From Flavivirga abyssicola (GTDB taxonomy: Bacteria; Bacteroidota; Bacteroidia; Flavobacteriales; Flavobacteriaceae), in assembly GCF_030540775.2 (NCBI RefSeq), contig NZ_CP141266.1, forward strand, positions 2,281,001 to 2,345,000: DNA of 64,000 nucleotides, written 5' to 3'. Of the stretch, positions 10,578-22,300 are shown one piece after another. The position numbers were made by a program, and so were the translations under genes. The notes under the pieces are model-generated. The model searched no databases. It was not told the DNA's origin and saw only the letters and a program-made list of their open reading frames with translations. Within the stretch, counting starts at the first letter, position 1. Every line of letters starts with the position of its first letter.

Positions 10578-10597
10578 ATTCCTGCGAGGCAGGAATC
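10578..10597. repeat. Dispersed palindrome after ruvB
   Basis: attcctgc and gcaggaat form an 8-bp stem 9 bases after the ruvB stop codon, the same element as at 9471, 28903 and 51914. There is no strong T tract, so termination is possible but not shown. Confidence 0.7.
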
Positions 10598-10723
10598 TAC
10601 TCGGTACGGCAATTGTAATATTTCTCATTATATTCAACATGGAAAGTGGTTGATAATTATATTTTTAACACTATTTTTATGAAAAAGTGATACAGAAACT
10701 GATGCTATTTTAATAATTTAAGC

Positions 10724-12061
10724 ATGCCAAAATACAAGTACCCCAATAAAGTTCCCTTTTATAAATTCTTAATAAAATCATCTGCGATAGCAAAAAATCC
10801 TATTCCATTTCATAATAAATGGTTTAATGAGGTAGGCGACACATTTGCAATCAAATCACCTTTTTATGGACATATCGTTTTAACACGAGATGCTGTTGTA
10901 ACGAAACATATGCTTCAGAAAAACCATAAAGTGTATCATAAATCTAAAATTCAAACCACCTATTTATCAAAATATGTTGGTTACGGTTTATTAACTTCAA
11001 GTGGTGATTATTGGTTAAAGCAACGCCGATTAATACAACCCGCATTTCATAAAGAGAAAATTCAAAATCTTGTTGAGATTATAGATAAGGCTATTAATGA
11101 ACAAGTAAACAAAATTGGTACAGAGGACTTTGTTGATTTATATCCAATAATGAATGAGCTGGCATTCGAAGCCGTCGCTAAATCATTATTTAATTTTTCA
11201 GCAGAAAAAGAAACCTTAAAACGATTGCAGTTTATCATTGAAAAATTACAACTATTTATTGTTAAAGAATTAAGAATGCCATATAAAAAATTATGGTACA
11301 CAGTAACTGGAGAGATTAAGTACCATATGACATTGGTAAAAGAAAGTCGAAACATTATTAATTCAATTATAGACCAAAGACGAGAATCAAAAGAAGCACA
11401 CGACGACCTTCTGGATATGTTACTCTCTGCAAAGTATGAAGATGGCTCATCTATGACTAACGAACAATTAATTGATGAAATATTAATTTTGTTTGTAGCG
11501 GGCCATGAAACAACGGCAAATGCACTAACATTTACGTTAAAACTATTGGCTCAAAATAAAGAAGCCTTGACAAAGGTAGAAACCGAGATTGAAAAAACGA
11601 GTACTAAAAATTTAACACCTCTTCAAGAAATTTCTCAGTTAAATTACACAACGTGTTGTGTTGAAGAAAGCCTTCGATTATATCCCCCCGCTTGGATAAC
11701 AGATAGAGTAAATATTGAAGATGATAAAATAGATGACTATGTATTAAAAAAGGGAACCATTATAGGGGCGTCTATTTATGAATTACATAGAAATAAAAAC
11801 TATTGGAACCAACCGGAAGTATTCAAACCATCTCGTTTTTTTGAAGAAAACAGAAAAGGCATCATGCCTTATTATATGCCATTTGGCGCAGGACCAAGGT
11901 TATGCATAGGTAATAACTTTGCTATGTACGAAATGATATTAGCTGTTAATACCATATTGAAAAAGTTTCATATATCTACCGATAATAGTACGATAAAAAC
12001 AAATCCTTTAATTACTCTAAAACCTGTTGATGTTAAATTGAAGTTTACTTTAAAAACTTAA
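10724..12061 (+). CDS. Cytochrome P450
   Basis: 445 residues, normal length for a soluble bacterial P450. Diagnostic motifs are the I-helix AGHETT (about residue 258), the K-helix EESLRLYPPAW (ExxR) and the heme loop FGAGPRLCIG with the thiolate cysteine at about residue 394. There is no signal peptide and no fused reductase, so it must use a separate ferredoxin or flavodoxin, none of which is nearby. Its substrate cannot be read from the sequence; neighbours (ruvB, queG) are housekeeping genes and give no pathway. The relatively long spacer to ruvB (155 bases) suggests its own promoter. Confidence 0.95.
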   Translation: MPKYKYPNKVPFYKFLIKSSAIAKNPIPFHNKWFNEVGDTFAIKSPFYGHIVLTRDAVVTKHMLQKNHKVYHKSKIQTTYLSKYVGYGLLTSSGDYWLKQRRLIQPAFHKEKIQNLVEIIDKAINEQVNKIGTEDFVDLYPIMNELAFEAVAKSLFNFSAEKETLKRLQFIIEKLQLFIVKELRMPYKKLWYTVTGEIKYHMTLVKESRNIINSIIDQRRESKEAHDDLLDMLLSAKYEDGSSMTNEQLIDEILILFVAGHETTANALTFTLKLLAQNKEALTKVETEIEKTSTKNLTPLQEISQLNYTTCCVEESLRLYPPAWITDRVNIEDDKIDDYVLKKGTIIGASIYELHRNKNYWNQPEVFKPSRFFEENRKGIMPYYMPFGAGPRLCIGNNFAMYEMILAVNTILKKFHISTDNSTIKTNPLITLKPVDVKLKFTLKT

Positions 12062-12073
12062 ATAGTTCTATAG

Positions 12074-12145
12074 TGTCAGGCTGAGCGCAGTCGAAGCCTA
12101 AAAGGAGTTTGTTAAACGAGCACTTTGACTGCGCTCAGTGAGACA
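12074..12145. repeat. Large palindromic element after the P450 gene
   Basis: A left arm containing ctgagcgcagtcgaag (12081-12096) and a right arm containing ctttgactgcgctcag (12123-12138) are near-perfect reverse complements, extended outward by tgtc/gaca. It starts 13 bases after the stop codon. The core ctgagcgcagtcgaa recurs at 33108-33120 and, in part, at other intergenic sites. Confidence 0.8.
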
Positions 12146-12261
12146 TCATAGAATTCATTTATATTTACAACATTAATTCTATTTTAAAATAGAAAGCTTA
12201 ATTTGCATAGATAAGTTACATCGTAACGTAGGGCCGATCGTAGCCGAAGCCCAATAGAAGA

Positions 12262-13188
12262 ATGAATTCAAAATCAAAACATACAACTCTCATCAAAACC
12301 GAAGCCAAGCGCCTCGGGTTTTTATCATGCGGTATAAGTAAAGCACAGTTTTTAGAAGAAGAAGCACCTAGACTAGAAAAATGGTTAAATAAAAATATGC
12401 ATGGACAAATGCATTATATGGAAAACCATTTTGATAAGCGTTTAGATCCAACAAAACTGGTAGAAGGTTCCAAAAGTGTTGTTTCTCTGTTATTGAATTA
12501 TTATCCGTCAGAATTCCAACAAGACAAGACCGCCCCAAAAATCAGCAAATATGCATATGGAAGAGACTACCATTTCATAATAAAAGACAAACTCAAATCG
12601 CTCTTAAATTTTATAGAAGAAGAAATAGGAGAGGTAGAAGGACGAGCCTTTGTAGATTCTGCTCCCGTTTTAGATAAAGCCTGGGCTGCGAAAAGCGGAT
12701 TGGGCTGGATTGGAAAGCATAGTAATTTAATAACCCAGCAAGTTGGCTCTTTTTATTTTATTGCAGAGCTTATTATCGATTTAGATTTAGAATACGATTT
12801 ACCAACAACAGATCATTGTGGCACATGTACAGCATGCATTGATGCCTGTCCAACACAAGCAATAACAGAACCTTATGTCGTAGATGGAAGCAAATGTATT
12901 TCTTATTTCACCATAGAATTAAAAGAAAATATTCCAACGGAGTTTAAAGGCCAATTTGATGATTGGATGTTTGGTTGTGATGTGTGTCAGGATGTATGTC
13001 CCTGGAACCGGTTTTCAAAACCACATAGTGAACCCCTCTTTAATCCACATCCGGAACTCTTGTCCATGACTAAAAAAGACTGGGAAGAGATTACCGAGGA
13101 TACCTTCAAAAAAGTATTTCAAAAATCTGCAGTTAAGCGCACTAAATATTCGGGTTTAAAAAGAAATATCGAGTTTTTAAAAAGATAA
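12262..13188 (+). CDS. queG: Epoxyqueuosine reductase QueG
   Basis: 308 residues. QueG reduces epoxyqueuosine to queuosine in the wobble position of certain tRNAs, using cobalamin and two [4Fe-4S] clusters. The N-terminal DUF1730 region contains YAYGRDYH and [24 protein letters not shown]. The cluster ligands lie in [12 protein letters not shown] (about 191-202) and [11 protein letters not shown] (about 237-247). It is close to the shorter form of the family that lacks the C-terminal HEAT-like domain of the longer enzymes. The start ATG is well placed after a 200-base spacer that holds a palindrome. Confidence 0.96.
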   Translation: MNSKSKHTTLIKTEAKRLGFLSCGISKAQFLEEEAPRLEKWLNKNMHGQMHYMENHFDKRLDPTKLVEGSKSVVSLLLNYYPSEFQQDKTAPKISKYAYGRDYHFIIKDKLKSLLNFIEEEIGEVEGRAFVDSAPVLDKAWAAKSGLGWIGKHSNLITQQVGSFYFIAELIIDLDLEYDLPTTDHCGTCTACIDACPTQAITEPYVVDGSKCISYFTIELKENIPTEFKGQFDDWMFGCDVCQDVCPWNRFSKPHSEPLFNPHPELLSMTKKDWEEITEDTFKKVFQKSAVKRTKYSGLKRNIEFLKR

Positions 13189-13431
13189 ATGACGTTGGAA
13201 GCGAGAACTTACCAAAATGACTAAATAAACCTATCTGCAATATCAGCTTTTTAATCAAAAAGGATTCTTTGACGTTCTTCACTAGGTAAATAAAAAAATT
13301 TGATTTTTGCTTCAAAGGACAAAATCTGTGCTGAGCTTGTCGAAGTATACCGCTATAGTTTTGCCTTGAGGGAGTTCATTTCAAAAAATTCTTTTATTGT
13401 ATTAAACGCTTAAAAGGTAAGATAGGATTGT

Positions 13432-13439
13432 TATATTTG
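13432..13439 (+). promoter_or_regulatory. Bacteroidota -7 element upstream of maeB
   Basis: TATATTTG fits TAnnTTTG and ends 24 bases before the maeB start codon. No convincing TTG was found at the -33 position, so this is a half-supported promoter. Confidence 0.5.
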
Positions 13440-13463
13440 GGGTTTCAAAAAAATTAATCCATT

Positions 13464-15761
13464 ATGAGTGAAGAAAGCAAACGAAGAGAGGCCCTTATAT
13501 ATCACGCAAAACCAAAACCAGGTAAGATAGCAGTAGTTCCAACTAAAAAATACGCAAGCCAAAGAGATTTGTCTTTAGCCTATTCACCAGGTGTAGCAGA
13601 ACCTTGTTTAGAGATTGAAAAAAACAAAGACAACGTTTATAGATATACAGCAAAAGGAAATCTAGTAGCCGTAATTTCTAATGGAACGGCTGTTTTAGGC
13701 TTAGGGAATATTGGTCCAGAAGCATCAAAGCCAGTGATGGAAGGAAAAGGTCTTCTGTTTAAGATTTTTGCAGATATTGATGTGTTCGATATTGAAGTAG
13801 GAACCGAAAATGTTGATGAATTTATTCAAACTGTAAAAATGATAGCACCTACTTTTGGTGGGATCAATTTAGAAGATATTAAAGCACCGCAAGCTTTTGA
13901 AATAGAAAGGCGACTTAAAGAAGAGCTAGATATTCCTGTGATGCATGATGATCAACACGGTACAGCTATTATTTCTGCTGCTGCGTTGATAAATGCTGTG
14001 GAATTAGCAGAAAAAAAGATAGAAGAGGTTAAAATAGTAATAAGTGGCGCTGGTGCTGCAGCTATTTCTTGTTCTCGTTTGTACCAAGCCTGTGGTGCAA
14101 AACGAGAAAATATGGTCATGTTGGACAGTAAAGGTGTTATAAGAGACGATAGAGAAAACCTTACCGAAGAAAAAGCAGAATTTGCTACACATAGAAAAAT
14201 AGACACCTTGGATGAAGCCATGAAAGATGCCGATGTGTTTATCGGGCTTTCAATGGCAAATATTGTATCTCCAGACATGTTGTTAGCTATGGCAAAAAAC
14301 CCAATTGTTTTTGCTATGGCCAATCCAGACCCAGAAATAAAATACGACATCGCTGTTGCTACTCGTAAAGATATCATTATGGCTACAGGCCGTAGCGACC
14401 ATCCTAACCAGGTAAATAATGTGTTAGGGTTTCCATTTATATTCAGGGGAGCATTAGATGTTCGTGCTACAAAAATAAACGAAGCTATGAAGATGGCTGC
14501 CGTTAAAGCATTAGCAAAATTGGCAAAAGAACCCGTTCCCGAGCAAGTTAATATAGCTTACGGAGAAACCAGACTTACATTTGGAAAAAATTATATTATA
14601 CCAAAACCTTTTGATCCTAGACTGGTTGCCGAAGTACCACCAGCAGTAGCTAAAGCAGCTATGGAAAGTGGTGTAGCTAAACACCCTATTGCTGATTGGG
14701 AAAAATATAAAGATTCATTGTTAGAGCGATTAGGTTCTGATAATAAGTTGGTTAGGTTACTCTTGAATAGAGCTAAACTGAACCCAAAACGTGTGGTATT
14801 TGCTGAAGCAGATCAATTGGACGTTTTAAAAGCAGCTCAAATAGTACACGAAGAAGGCATAGCACATCCTATTCTATTAGGTAGAAAAGAAACCATAGAA
14901 ACGCTTAAAGCAGAAATTGAGTTTGATGCAGATATTCCTATTATAGATCCAAAAACGGAAGAAGAGAACCCCCGTAAAAATAAGTATGCTAAAGTATATT
15001 GGGAGCAGCGTAAACGTAGAGGTGTAACCTATTATTCAGCACAGCGTTTAATGAGAGAGCGTAATTATTTTGCTGCCATGATGGTTAATGAAGGTGATGC
15101 TGATGCTCTTATTTCGGGATATTCCCGTAATTATCCTACAGTAGTAAAACCCATGTTAGAACTTATTGGTATGGTGCATGGCGTGACACGTATTGCAACC
15201 ACCAATTTAATGATGACAAAAAGAGGTCCCTTATTTTTAAGTGACACCTCTATAAATATTAATCCTAATGCCAAAGACTTAGCTAAGATTACTCAAATGA
15301 CAGCTAAGGTTATTAAGATGTTTGGTTTAGATCCAGTACTAGCAATGGTATCGTATTCAAATTTCGGATCATCAGAAAATGAAATGGCATCCAAGATTAG
15401 AGAAGCTGTGTCGTATTTGCATCGTCATTTTCCAGATATGAATGTAGATGGTGAATTGCAAACAGATTTTGCTTTGAATGATGAGATGCTTCGGGAAAAA
15501 TTCCCATTTTCAAAATTGGTTGGGAAAAAAGTAAATGCATTAGTTTTTCCAAACCTTGATTCTGCAAATATTACTTATAAATTATTAAAAGAATTGCACG
15601 AAGCTGATTCTATTGGCCCTATTATGATGGGTATGAAAAAGCCCGTGCACATTCTGCAATTAGGTGCTAGTGTTGATGAAATTGTAAACATGACTGCTAT
15701 TGCGGTCATAGATGCTCAACATAAAGAAAAATGGGAGTTAGAAAATGCTGGTAGGAAGTAA
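13464..15761 (+). CDS. maeB: NADP-type malic enzyme fused to a phosphotransacetylase domain
   Basis: 765 residues, the length of MaeB-type enzymes. Residues 1 to about 425 are malic enzyme: [13 protein letters not shown], the metal/substrate region DDQHGTA and the nucleotide fold VISGAGAAA. Residues from about 430 are a phosphotransacetylase-like domain ([25 protein letters not shown]). It oxidatively decarboxylates malate to pyruvate, supplying NADPH. In the known family the PTA part is usually regulatory, sensing acetyl-CoA, rather than a working enzyme. A 275-base spacer precedes it, with a -7 promoter element at 13432; ruvA follows after 49 bases. Confidence 0.95.
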   Translation: MSEESKRREALIYHAKPKPGKIAVVPTKKYASQRDLSLAYSPGVAEPCLEIEKNKDNVYRYTAKGNLVAVISNGTAVLGLGNIGPEASKPVMEGKGLLFKIFADIDVFDIEVGTENVDEFIQTVKMIAPTFGGINLEDIKAPQAFEIERRLKEELDIPVMHDDQHGTAIISAAALINAVELAEKKIEEVKIVISGAGAAAISCSRLYQACGAKRENMVMLDSKGVIRDDRENLTEEKAEFATHRKIDTLDEAMKDADVFIGLSMANIVSPDMLLAMAKNPIVFAMANPDPEIKYDIAVATRKDIIMATGRSDHPNQVNNVLGFPFIFRGALDVRATKINEAMKMAAVKALAKLAKEPVPEQVNIAYGETRLTFGKNYIIPKPFDPRLVAEVPPAVAKAAMESGVAKHPIADWEKYKDSLLERLGSDNKLVRLLLNRAKLNPKRVVFAEADQLDVLKAAQIVHEEGIAHPILLGRKETIETLKAEIEFDADIPIIDPKTEEENPRKNKYAKVYWEQRKRRGVTYYSAQRLMRERNYFAAMMVNEGDADALISGYSRNYPTVVKPMLELIGMVHGVTRIATTNLMMTKRGPLFLSDTSININPNAKDLAKITQMTAKVIKMFGLDPVLAMVSYSNFGSSENEMASKIREAVSYLHRHFPDMNVDGELQTDFALNDEMLREKFPFSKLVGKKVNALVFPNLDSANITYKLLKELHEADSIGPIMMGMKKPVHILQLGASVDEIVNMTAIAVIDAQHKEKWELENAGRK

Positions 15762-15810
15762 CTTAATGTGAATAAATTTATTACATTTGGTCGGTTAACG
15801 AACAAAATAC

Positions 15811-16392
15811 ATGATAACTCATATTCAAGGGAAACTTACTGAAAAAAATCCAACACATGTTGTTATAGAATGTAATGGAGTAGGCTATATGCTAAATATT
15901 TCATTACATACGTTCTCTCAAATTCCAGACCATGAGAATTTAAAACTATTTACACACCTTCAAGTTAAAGAAGATTCGCATACACTTTATGGTTTTTCAT
16001 CTTTGGCAGAAAGAGAGATTTTTAGATTGCTAATATCTGTAAGTGGTATTGGAGCAAGTACAGCACGTACCATGTTGTCATCTTTAACACCAAAACAAGT
16101 AAGAGAGGGGATTGCCTCAAATGATGTTGCTTTAATTCAATCCATAAAAGGAATTGGAGCAAAAACAGCGCAACGTGTCATTATAGATTTAAAAGATAAA
16201 ATCTTAAAGATTTATGATATTGATGAAGTTTCCGTTTCTCAAGGCAATACCAATAAAGAAGAAGCGTTATCTGCTTTAGAAGTACTTGGCTTTGTAAAGA
16301 AACAGGCGGAACGGGTTGTGGATAAGATTATAATTGCAGAGCCAGATGCTAATGTAGAAACCATTATCAAACTAGCTTTAAAAAATTTATAG
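15811..16392 (+). CDS. ruvA: Holliday junction binding protein RuvA
   Basis: 193 residues. It has an OB-fold N-terminus starting MITHIQGKL, two helix-hairpin-helix motifs (SGIGASTARTML and GIGAKTAQRVI) and a small C-terminal domain (EEALSALEVLGF) that contacts RuvB. It forms the tetramer that grips four-way junctions. It sits 6 bases ahead of sprA on the same strand, so the two are almost certainly co-transcribed. Confidence 0.97.
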   Translation: MITHIQGKLTEKNPTHVVIECNGVGYMLNISLHTFSQIPDHENLKLFTHLQVKEDSHTLYGFSSLAEREIFRLLISVSGIGASTARTMLSSLTPKQVREGIASNDVALIQSIKGIGAKTAQRVIIDLKDKILKIYDIDEVSVSQGNTNKEEALSALEVLGFVKKQAERVVDKIIIAEPDANVETIIKLALKNL

Positions 16393-16398
16393 TAGACT

Positions 16399-19300
16399 TT
16401 GAATAGAACTAATCTCAAATTTTATAAATCAGTTAAAAGTCATCATATTAAGTGCAGTCGAAGTACTTTTTTAATTTTAGCTCTATTATGCTCAGTAATA
16501 GCGTGGTCTCAGCAGCCTGTTCAACAAGATTCAGTAAAAACTGGTTTTAGTTTAGGGCGCTTAAAAACACCAAATCCAAACAGTGTAGAATCTAAATACA
16601 CTTACGATTCTTTTACCAACAGATATATCTATACCGAAAAAATAGGAGAATTTGATATTAACTTTCCAATTATATTAACACCAGAAGAATACTATGCTTT
16701 TGTCGCTAAAGAAAATTTAAAAGCCTACTATAAAGAAAAAATTGATGCTTTTGATGGAAAAAAAGGAGGTGCTAAAGATGAACGAAAAAATCTTTTACCA
16801 GAATTTTATGTAAAATCAGGTCTTTTTGAAACTATTTTTGGAGGGAATACTATAGAGGTTATTCCACAGGGGTCTGTAGAAATGGATTTAGGGATTTTGT
16901 TTTCAAAGCAAGACAACCCATCCTTTTCACCTAGAAACAGGAGCAATTTCACATTCGATTTTGACCAACGAATTAGTCTAAGCTTATTAGGAAAAGTTGG
17001 TACGCGATTGCAAGTAACAGCAAATTATGATACGCAATCAACTTTCGATTTTCAAAATCTTATTAAGTTGGAATATGCACCAACAGAAGACGATATTATT
17101 CAGAAAATTGAAGTCGGTAATGTGAGCATGCCTTTAAACAGCTCATTAATTACAGGAGCACAGAGTTTATTTGGTGTAAAAGCACAATTGCAATTTGGTA
17201 AAACCACCGTTACAGGTGTGTTTTCCGAACAAAAATCACAAGCTAATACTGTAGTTGCCCAAGGGGGCGGAACTGTTGAGGAGTTTGATTTATTCATTAG
17301 AGATTACGATGAAAATAGGCACTTCTTTTTAGCACAATATTTTAGAGGTAAATACGATCAAGCTTTAATTAATTATCCTTTTATAAATAATGGAGGACTA
17401 CAAATTACAAGACTTGAGGTTTGGGTGACTAATAGAAGTAACAGAACAGAGAATGTTAGAAATATTGTAGCACTTCAGGATTTAGGAGAGTCGGTTGCCA
17501 CTCAAATAGGGGCACCTGCTCTTAATATTCTTAGACCAGAAGCTGTACCAAATAACCCTAATAATGGGTTAGATCCAACTAATATTGGAGGAACAACAAC
17601 AGGGTCTCAGATAACAGAGGCTATTAGAGATATTGCTACGGCACAGGCAGGAATAACAGTACCGGGAACAACAGAAGGATTTGATTATGCAAAACTAGAA
17701 AACGCCAGAAAATTAATAAATATTCAGGAATATACTTTAAATTCAGAATTAGGATATATATCATTAAATCAGCGTTTAAATAATGATGAGGTTTTAGCCG
17801 TTGCATTTCAATATACCTTAGGAGGAGAAGTATATCAGGTAGGAGAATTTGCCAATGATGGTGTAGATGCCACCGATGTCACTGAAAACTCTTCCGGTCA
17901 GGTAACACAGGTTGTGAATTCTAATTTAATATTAAAACTATTAAAGAGTAGTGTTACCAGTGTAGAACAGCCTGTTTGGGATTTAATGATGAAGAACATC
18001 TATGATACAGGTGCTTTTAATTTAAGCCAGGATGATTTTAAACTTAATATATTTTATAACGAAGCCTCTCCATTAAACTTTATCAAGCCTGTTGAAGGGA
18101 CGACGTTTCCCCCATTTGATAATCACACACCAATCGATCCGAATGACGATAAAGACATTATAGAAACACCATTATTGAGATTATTTAACTTAGATAAATT
18201 AAACTTTAATAATGACCCTCAGAGCAATGGGGATGGCTTTTTTGATTTTATACCAGGAATTACCGTATTACCGCAAAATGGAAAAATAATTTTCACTAAA
18301 GTAGAGCCATTCGGAAGGTATTTATTTGATGTATTAGATGATGATGGAAATCCCAATAATAATGATTTTGATTATGATCAGGAAACCTATACTAACCCTA
18401 ATCAGGAAAAGTACGTTTATGATATTCTGTACAAACAAACAAAAACAGCTGCTTTAGAGGAGATTGAGAAAAATAAATTCAGACTAAAAGGACGTTATAA
18501 ATCTACAGGAGGAGATGGTATTCCTTTAGGTGCTTTTAATGTTCCAAGAGGATCTGTTAGAGTAACGGCTGGAGGACGTGTTTTAGTGGAAGGAGTCGAT
18601 TATACTGTAAATTATCAGTTAGGGCGCGTTCAGATTTTGGATGAGGCTTTAAAAGCATCCAATACACCTATTGAAGTTTCAACCGAAAACAATGCCGTTT
18701 TTGGTCAGCAAACGAGACGTTTTACAGGGATAAACGTCGAACATAAATTTAATGAGAATTTTGTATTAGGAGCAACACTCTTAAACCTCAATGAAAGGCC
18801 TATTACCCAAAAGGCAAATTTTGGGTCAGAACCAATAAATAATACCATCTTTGGATTCAATGGGAATTATTCAACAAAAGTACCTTTTTTAACAAGGTTA
18901 GCTAATAAGTTACCCAATATTGATACAGATGCAGAATCAAACTTATCAGTAAGAGGTGAGTTTGCATATTTAGCACCGGGAGCTCCAAAAGGCACTGATT
19001 TTAATGGAGAAGCCACGTCTTATGTTGATGATTTTGAAGGTTCGCAAAATGCTATCGACTTAAAGTCTCAGCAATCATGGTTTTTATCCAGTAGACCATT
19101 TGATATAAACGGAAATAATCAAGAAGACCCAGAAGATGGACCAGGTATTCAAAATGGTTATGGTAGAGCTTTATTAAACTGGTATAGCATAGATCCCATA
19201 TTTTATAGTAGTCAGCGTCCTTCTGATATATCGGATGATGACCTCTCTAGCCTATATACCAGTCGCGTATTTATAAACGAGCTATTTCCAGATAGAGATT

Positions 19301-22300
19301 TGGTACAGGGGCAAAACACAGTCCTTTTCACTCTAGATTTGGCGTATTATCCAGAAGAAAGAGGACCATATAATTTTGAGTCTTCAGCAGAAACGGGTAT
19401 TTTAAATAATCCTCAAAATAGTTGGGGTGGAATTACCCGGCAATTAACATCTACAGATTTTGAGCAACAAAATGTTGAGTATATTGAATTCTGGCTACAG
19501 GATCCTTTTCAGGAAAACCCAACAAACCAAGGTGGGAAATTAGTGTTCAACCTTGGAAATATTTCAGAAGATATTGTTAAGGATGGTAGAAAACTATATG
19601 AAAATGGATTACCTCAAGATGGTAACATCAGTTTGTTACAGCCCACAACATGGGGAACCGTGGTGCCACAAAATCAATCATTAATCTATGCCTTTGATAC
19701 TACTGGTGAAGAACGAACAAATCAAGATGTGGGATATGATGGTTATAGCGATAGTGATGAAGCTCCGGTTATTGATGGAGATCCTTTATTAACTTCGATA
19801 TTCGATCCATTTAGAGGGTTGGATGATCCATCAAATGATAATTATACTTATTTTTTAAATACAGAAGGGAATATCTTCGAGCGTTATAAAAAATACAATG
19901 GTGTTGAAGGGAATACTCCGGAGACATTTACAGATACAGATAGGGCAGCCAATACACAGCCTGATGTAGAAGATATTAATCGTGATAATACGATGAACAC
20001 GATTGATAGTTATTTTGAATATGAATTGGAAATAACGCCAGCCACCTTAAATTTAGATACAAACCCATTTATCGTTGATTTTAAAAATTCAGAACCAAGG
20101 AGATTCCCTAATGGAGAAACTACTTCTGGTGATAGCGGCTCAAACCCTAACCCTAAATGGTATCTTTTTAGAATTCCAGTTGATGTACCCTTGGAAAGGT
20201 TTGATGATAATACGACACCTGAGAACATCCCTTATAAACGTGTTGGAGGTATTACTGATTTTAGATCCATTCGTTTTACTAGAATGTATTTAAAAGAATT
20301 TAGTGAACCTACAGTATTTCGTTTTGGTACTTTAGATTTAGTTAGAAGTGATTGGAGACGTTACAAGCAGACGTTAGATGAAGATACTAATAATAATGAT
20401 GATGATACGGAATTTTCATTGGGTATTATAGGTACTATTGAAAATGGAGATGATGGAACATATGTGAGTCCTCCCGGAGTTGAACCAGAAGAATTATTTA
20501 ATAATAATACCGTAGTACGTCAAAACGAACAATCGCTAGTTGTAAATGTTTGCGATTTGGAATCAGAAGATTCTCGTGGTGCATTTAAAAATATCAGTAT
20601 GGATATGCGTCAATATAAACGTTTAAGGATGTTTATACATGCTCAGGATGATGGTAGTGATGGTTTCCCGGAAGGAGAAGGAGGAAGAGGACGGTTAGTT
20701 GGTTTCATTAGAATGGGTAATGATCTTACAGAGAATTATTATCAAATTGAAATTCCTTTATTGAAATCTCAAAGAAATTCAACAGACCCCAATGAGGTTT
20801 GGCCCAATGAAAATGAAATTAATTTGCCATTAGATATTTTAGGAAAAATAAAAGCCCAGGCAATATCAGATGGACCATTACCAAATAATGACCCAAGATT
20901 TTATGATGTTGTTAATGATGAAATAGTTGAAGTAAATAACCAATTTGCAGGCTATGTAACAGATCAGCATCGTGTAGCAATAAAAGGGAATCCGAATTTC
21001 GGGGATATTAGAACACTTATGGTGGGAGTTAAAAATACAGATGCTTCTAACATTTGTACCCAGGTTTGGTTTAACGAACTCCGTTTATCAGATTTAGATA
21101 ACGAAGGCGGATGGGCGGCCGTATTAAGTGTAGATACTAATATTGCAGATTTTGCAAATATAAGTGCAACAGGAAGAAAAAGTACTGCTGGTTTTGGAGG
21201 GCTTGAACAAGGACCAAGTCAGCGTAGCTTAGAAGATGTACAGCAATACGATGTGGTTACAAATATTAATGTTGGACAATTGTTGCCAAAAAAGTGGGGT
21301 GTTCAGGTGCCTTTTAACTATGCTCAAAGTGAAGAGCTTATAACACCTAAGTACGATCAGTTTTACAAAGATTTAACTCTGGATTCTAGGTTAGATGCTG
21401 CAGATACTAAAGAAGACAGAGATAGGATTAAAGAGCAATCTGAAGACTATACCAGAAGACAAAGCATTAATTTTATTGGAGTGAGGAAAGTTAGAACATC
21501 AGATGCGACACCGCGCTTTTACGATGTAGAGAATTTAACTTTAAATTATTCATATAATAAAGTAGAGCATAGAGATTTTGAGATTGAAAACTCTGTAAAC
21601 AAAACAGTGAGAATAGGTGCTAACTATGCATTTAATTTTAATCCAATTGAAATAGAGCCCTTTAAGAAAAGTGATTCGTTGTTTAGAGGTAAATACTGGA
21701 AAATTTTAAAAGACTTTAATGTCAACTTATTGCCAACAAGCTTCACGGTTAACACAGATGTTAATAGGCAGTTTAATAGACAAAAGTTTAGAGAAGTTGA
21801 TCTCACAGGAGGTAACATTGGTATAGAGGAATTATTTAGAAGAAACTATACATTCGATTTTCAATACACCATTAATTATAATCTAACAAAATCGCTACAA
21901 TTAAACTTTACGGCAGCCAATAATAATATAGTACGTAATTATTTTAAAGATAATATTATTAATGGAGAACAGGATCCAACATTAGATGTTTGGGATGGCC
22001 TCTTGGATTTTGGGGATCCAAACAGACAAAGTCAAAATTTAGGAGTCACCTACCAGTTGCCAATTAATAAAATACCAACATTTAGTTTTCTTAATGCAAC
22101 TTATCAATACACAGGCGATTTTCAATGGCAAAAAGGATCAGATTTATATGGTGATATCACATTGCCAGATGACCCTAATACCACATATGATTTAGGAAAT
22201 ACTATTTCAAATTCAAGTGTTCATAATATTAATTCAACTTTAGATATGAAAAAGTTGTATAAATATATTGGATTGGTAAAAAGACCTATAAAAAGAGTGC

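Noticed and set aside
14750-15761. Separate phosphotransacetylase gene
   Set aside because: It is continuous in frame with the malic enzyme part and has the known MaeB fusion length.
20075-20293. Plus-strand frame of 72 codons inside sprA
   Set aside because: It overlaps sprA in another frame with no recognisable product.
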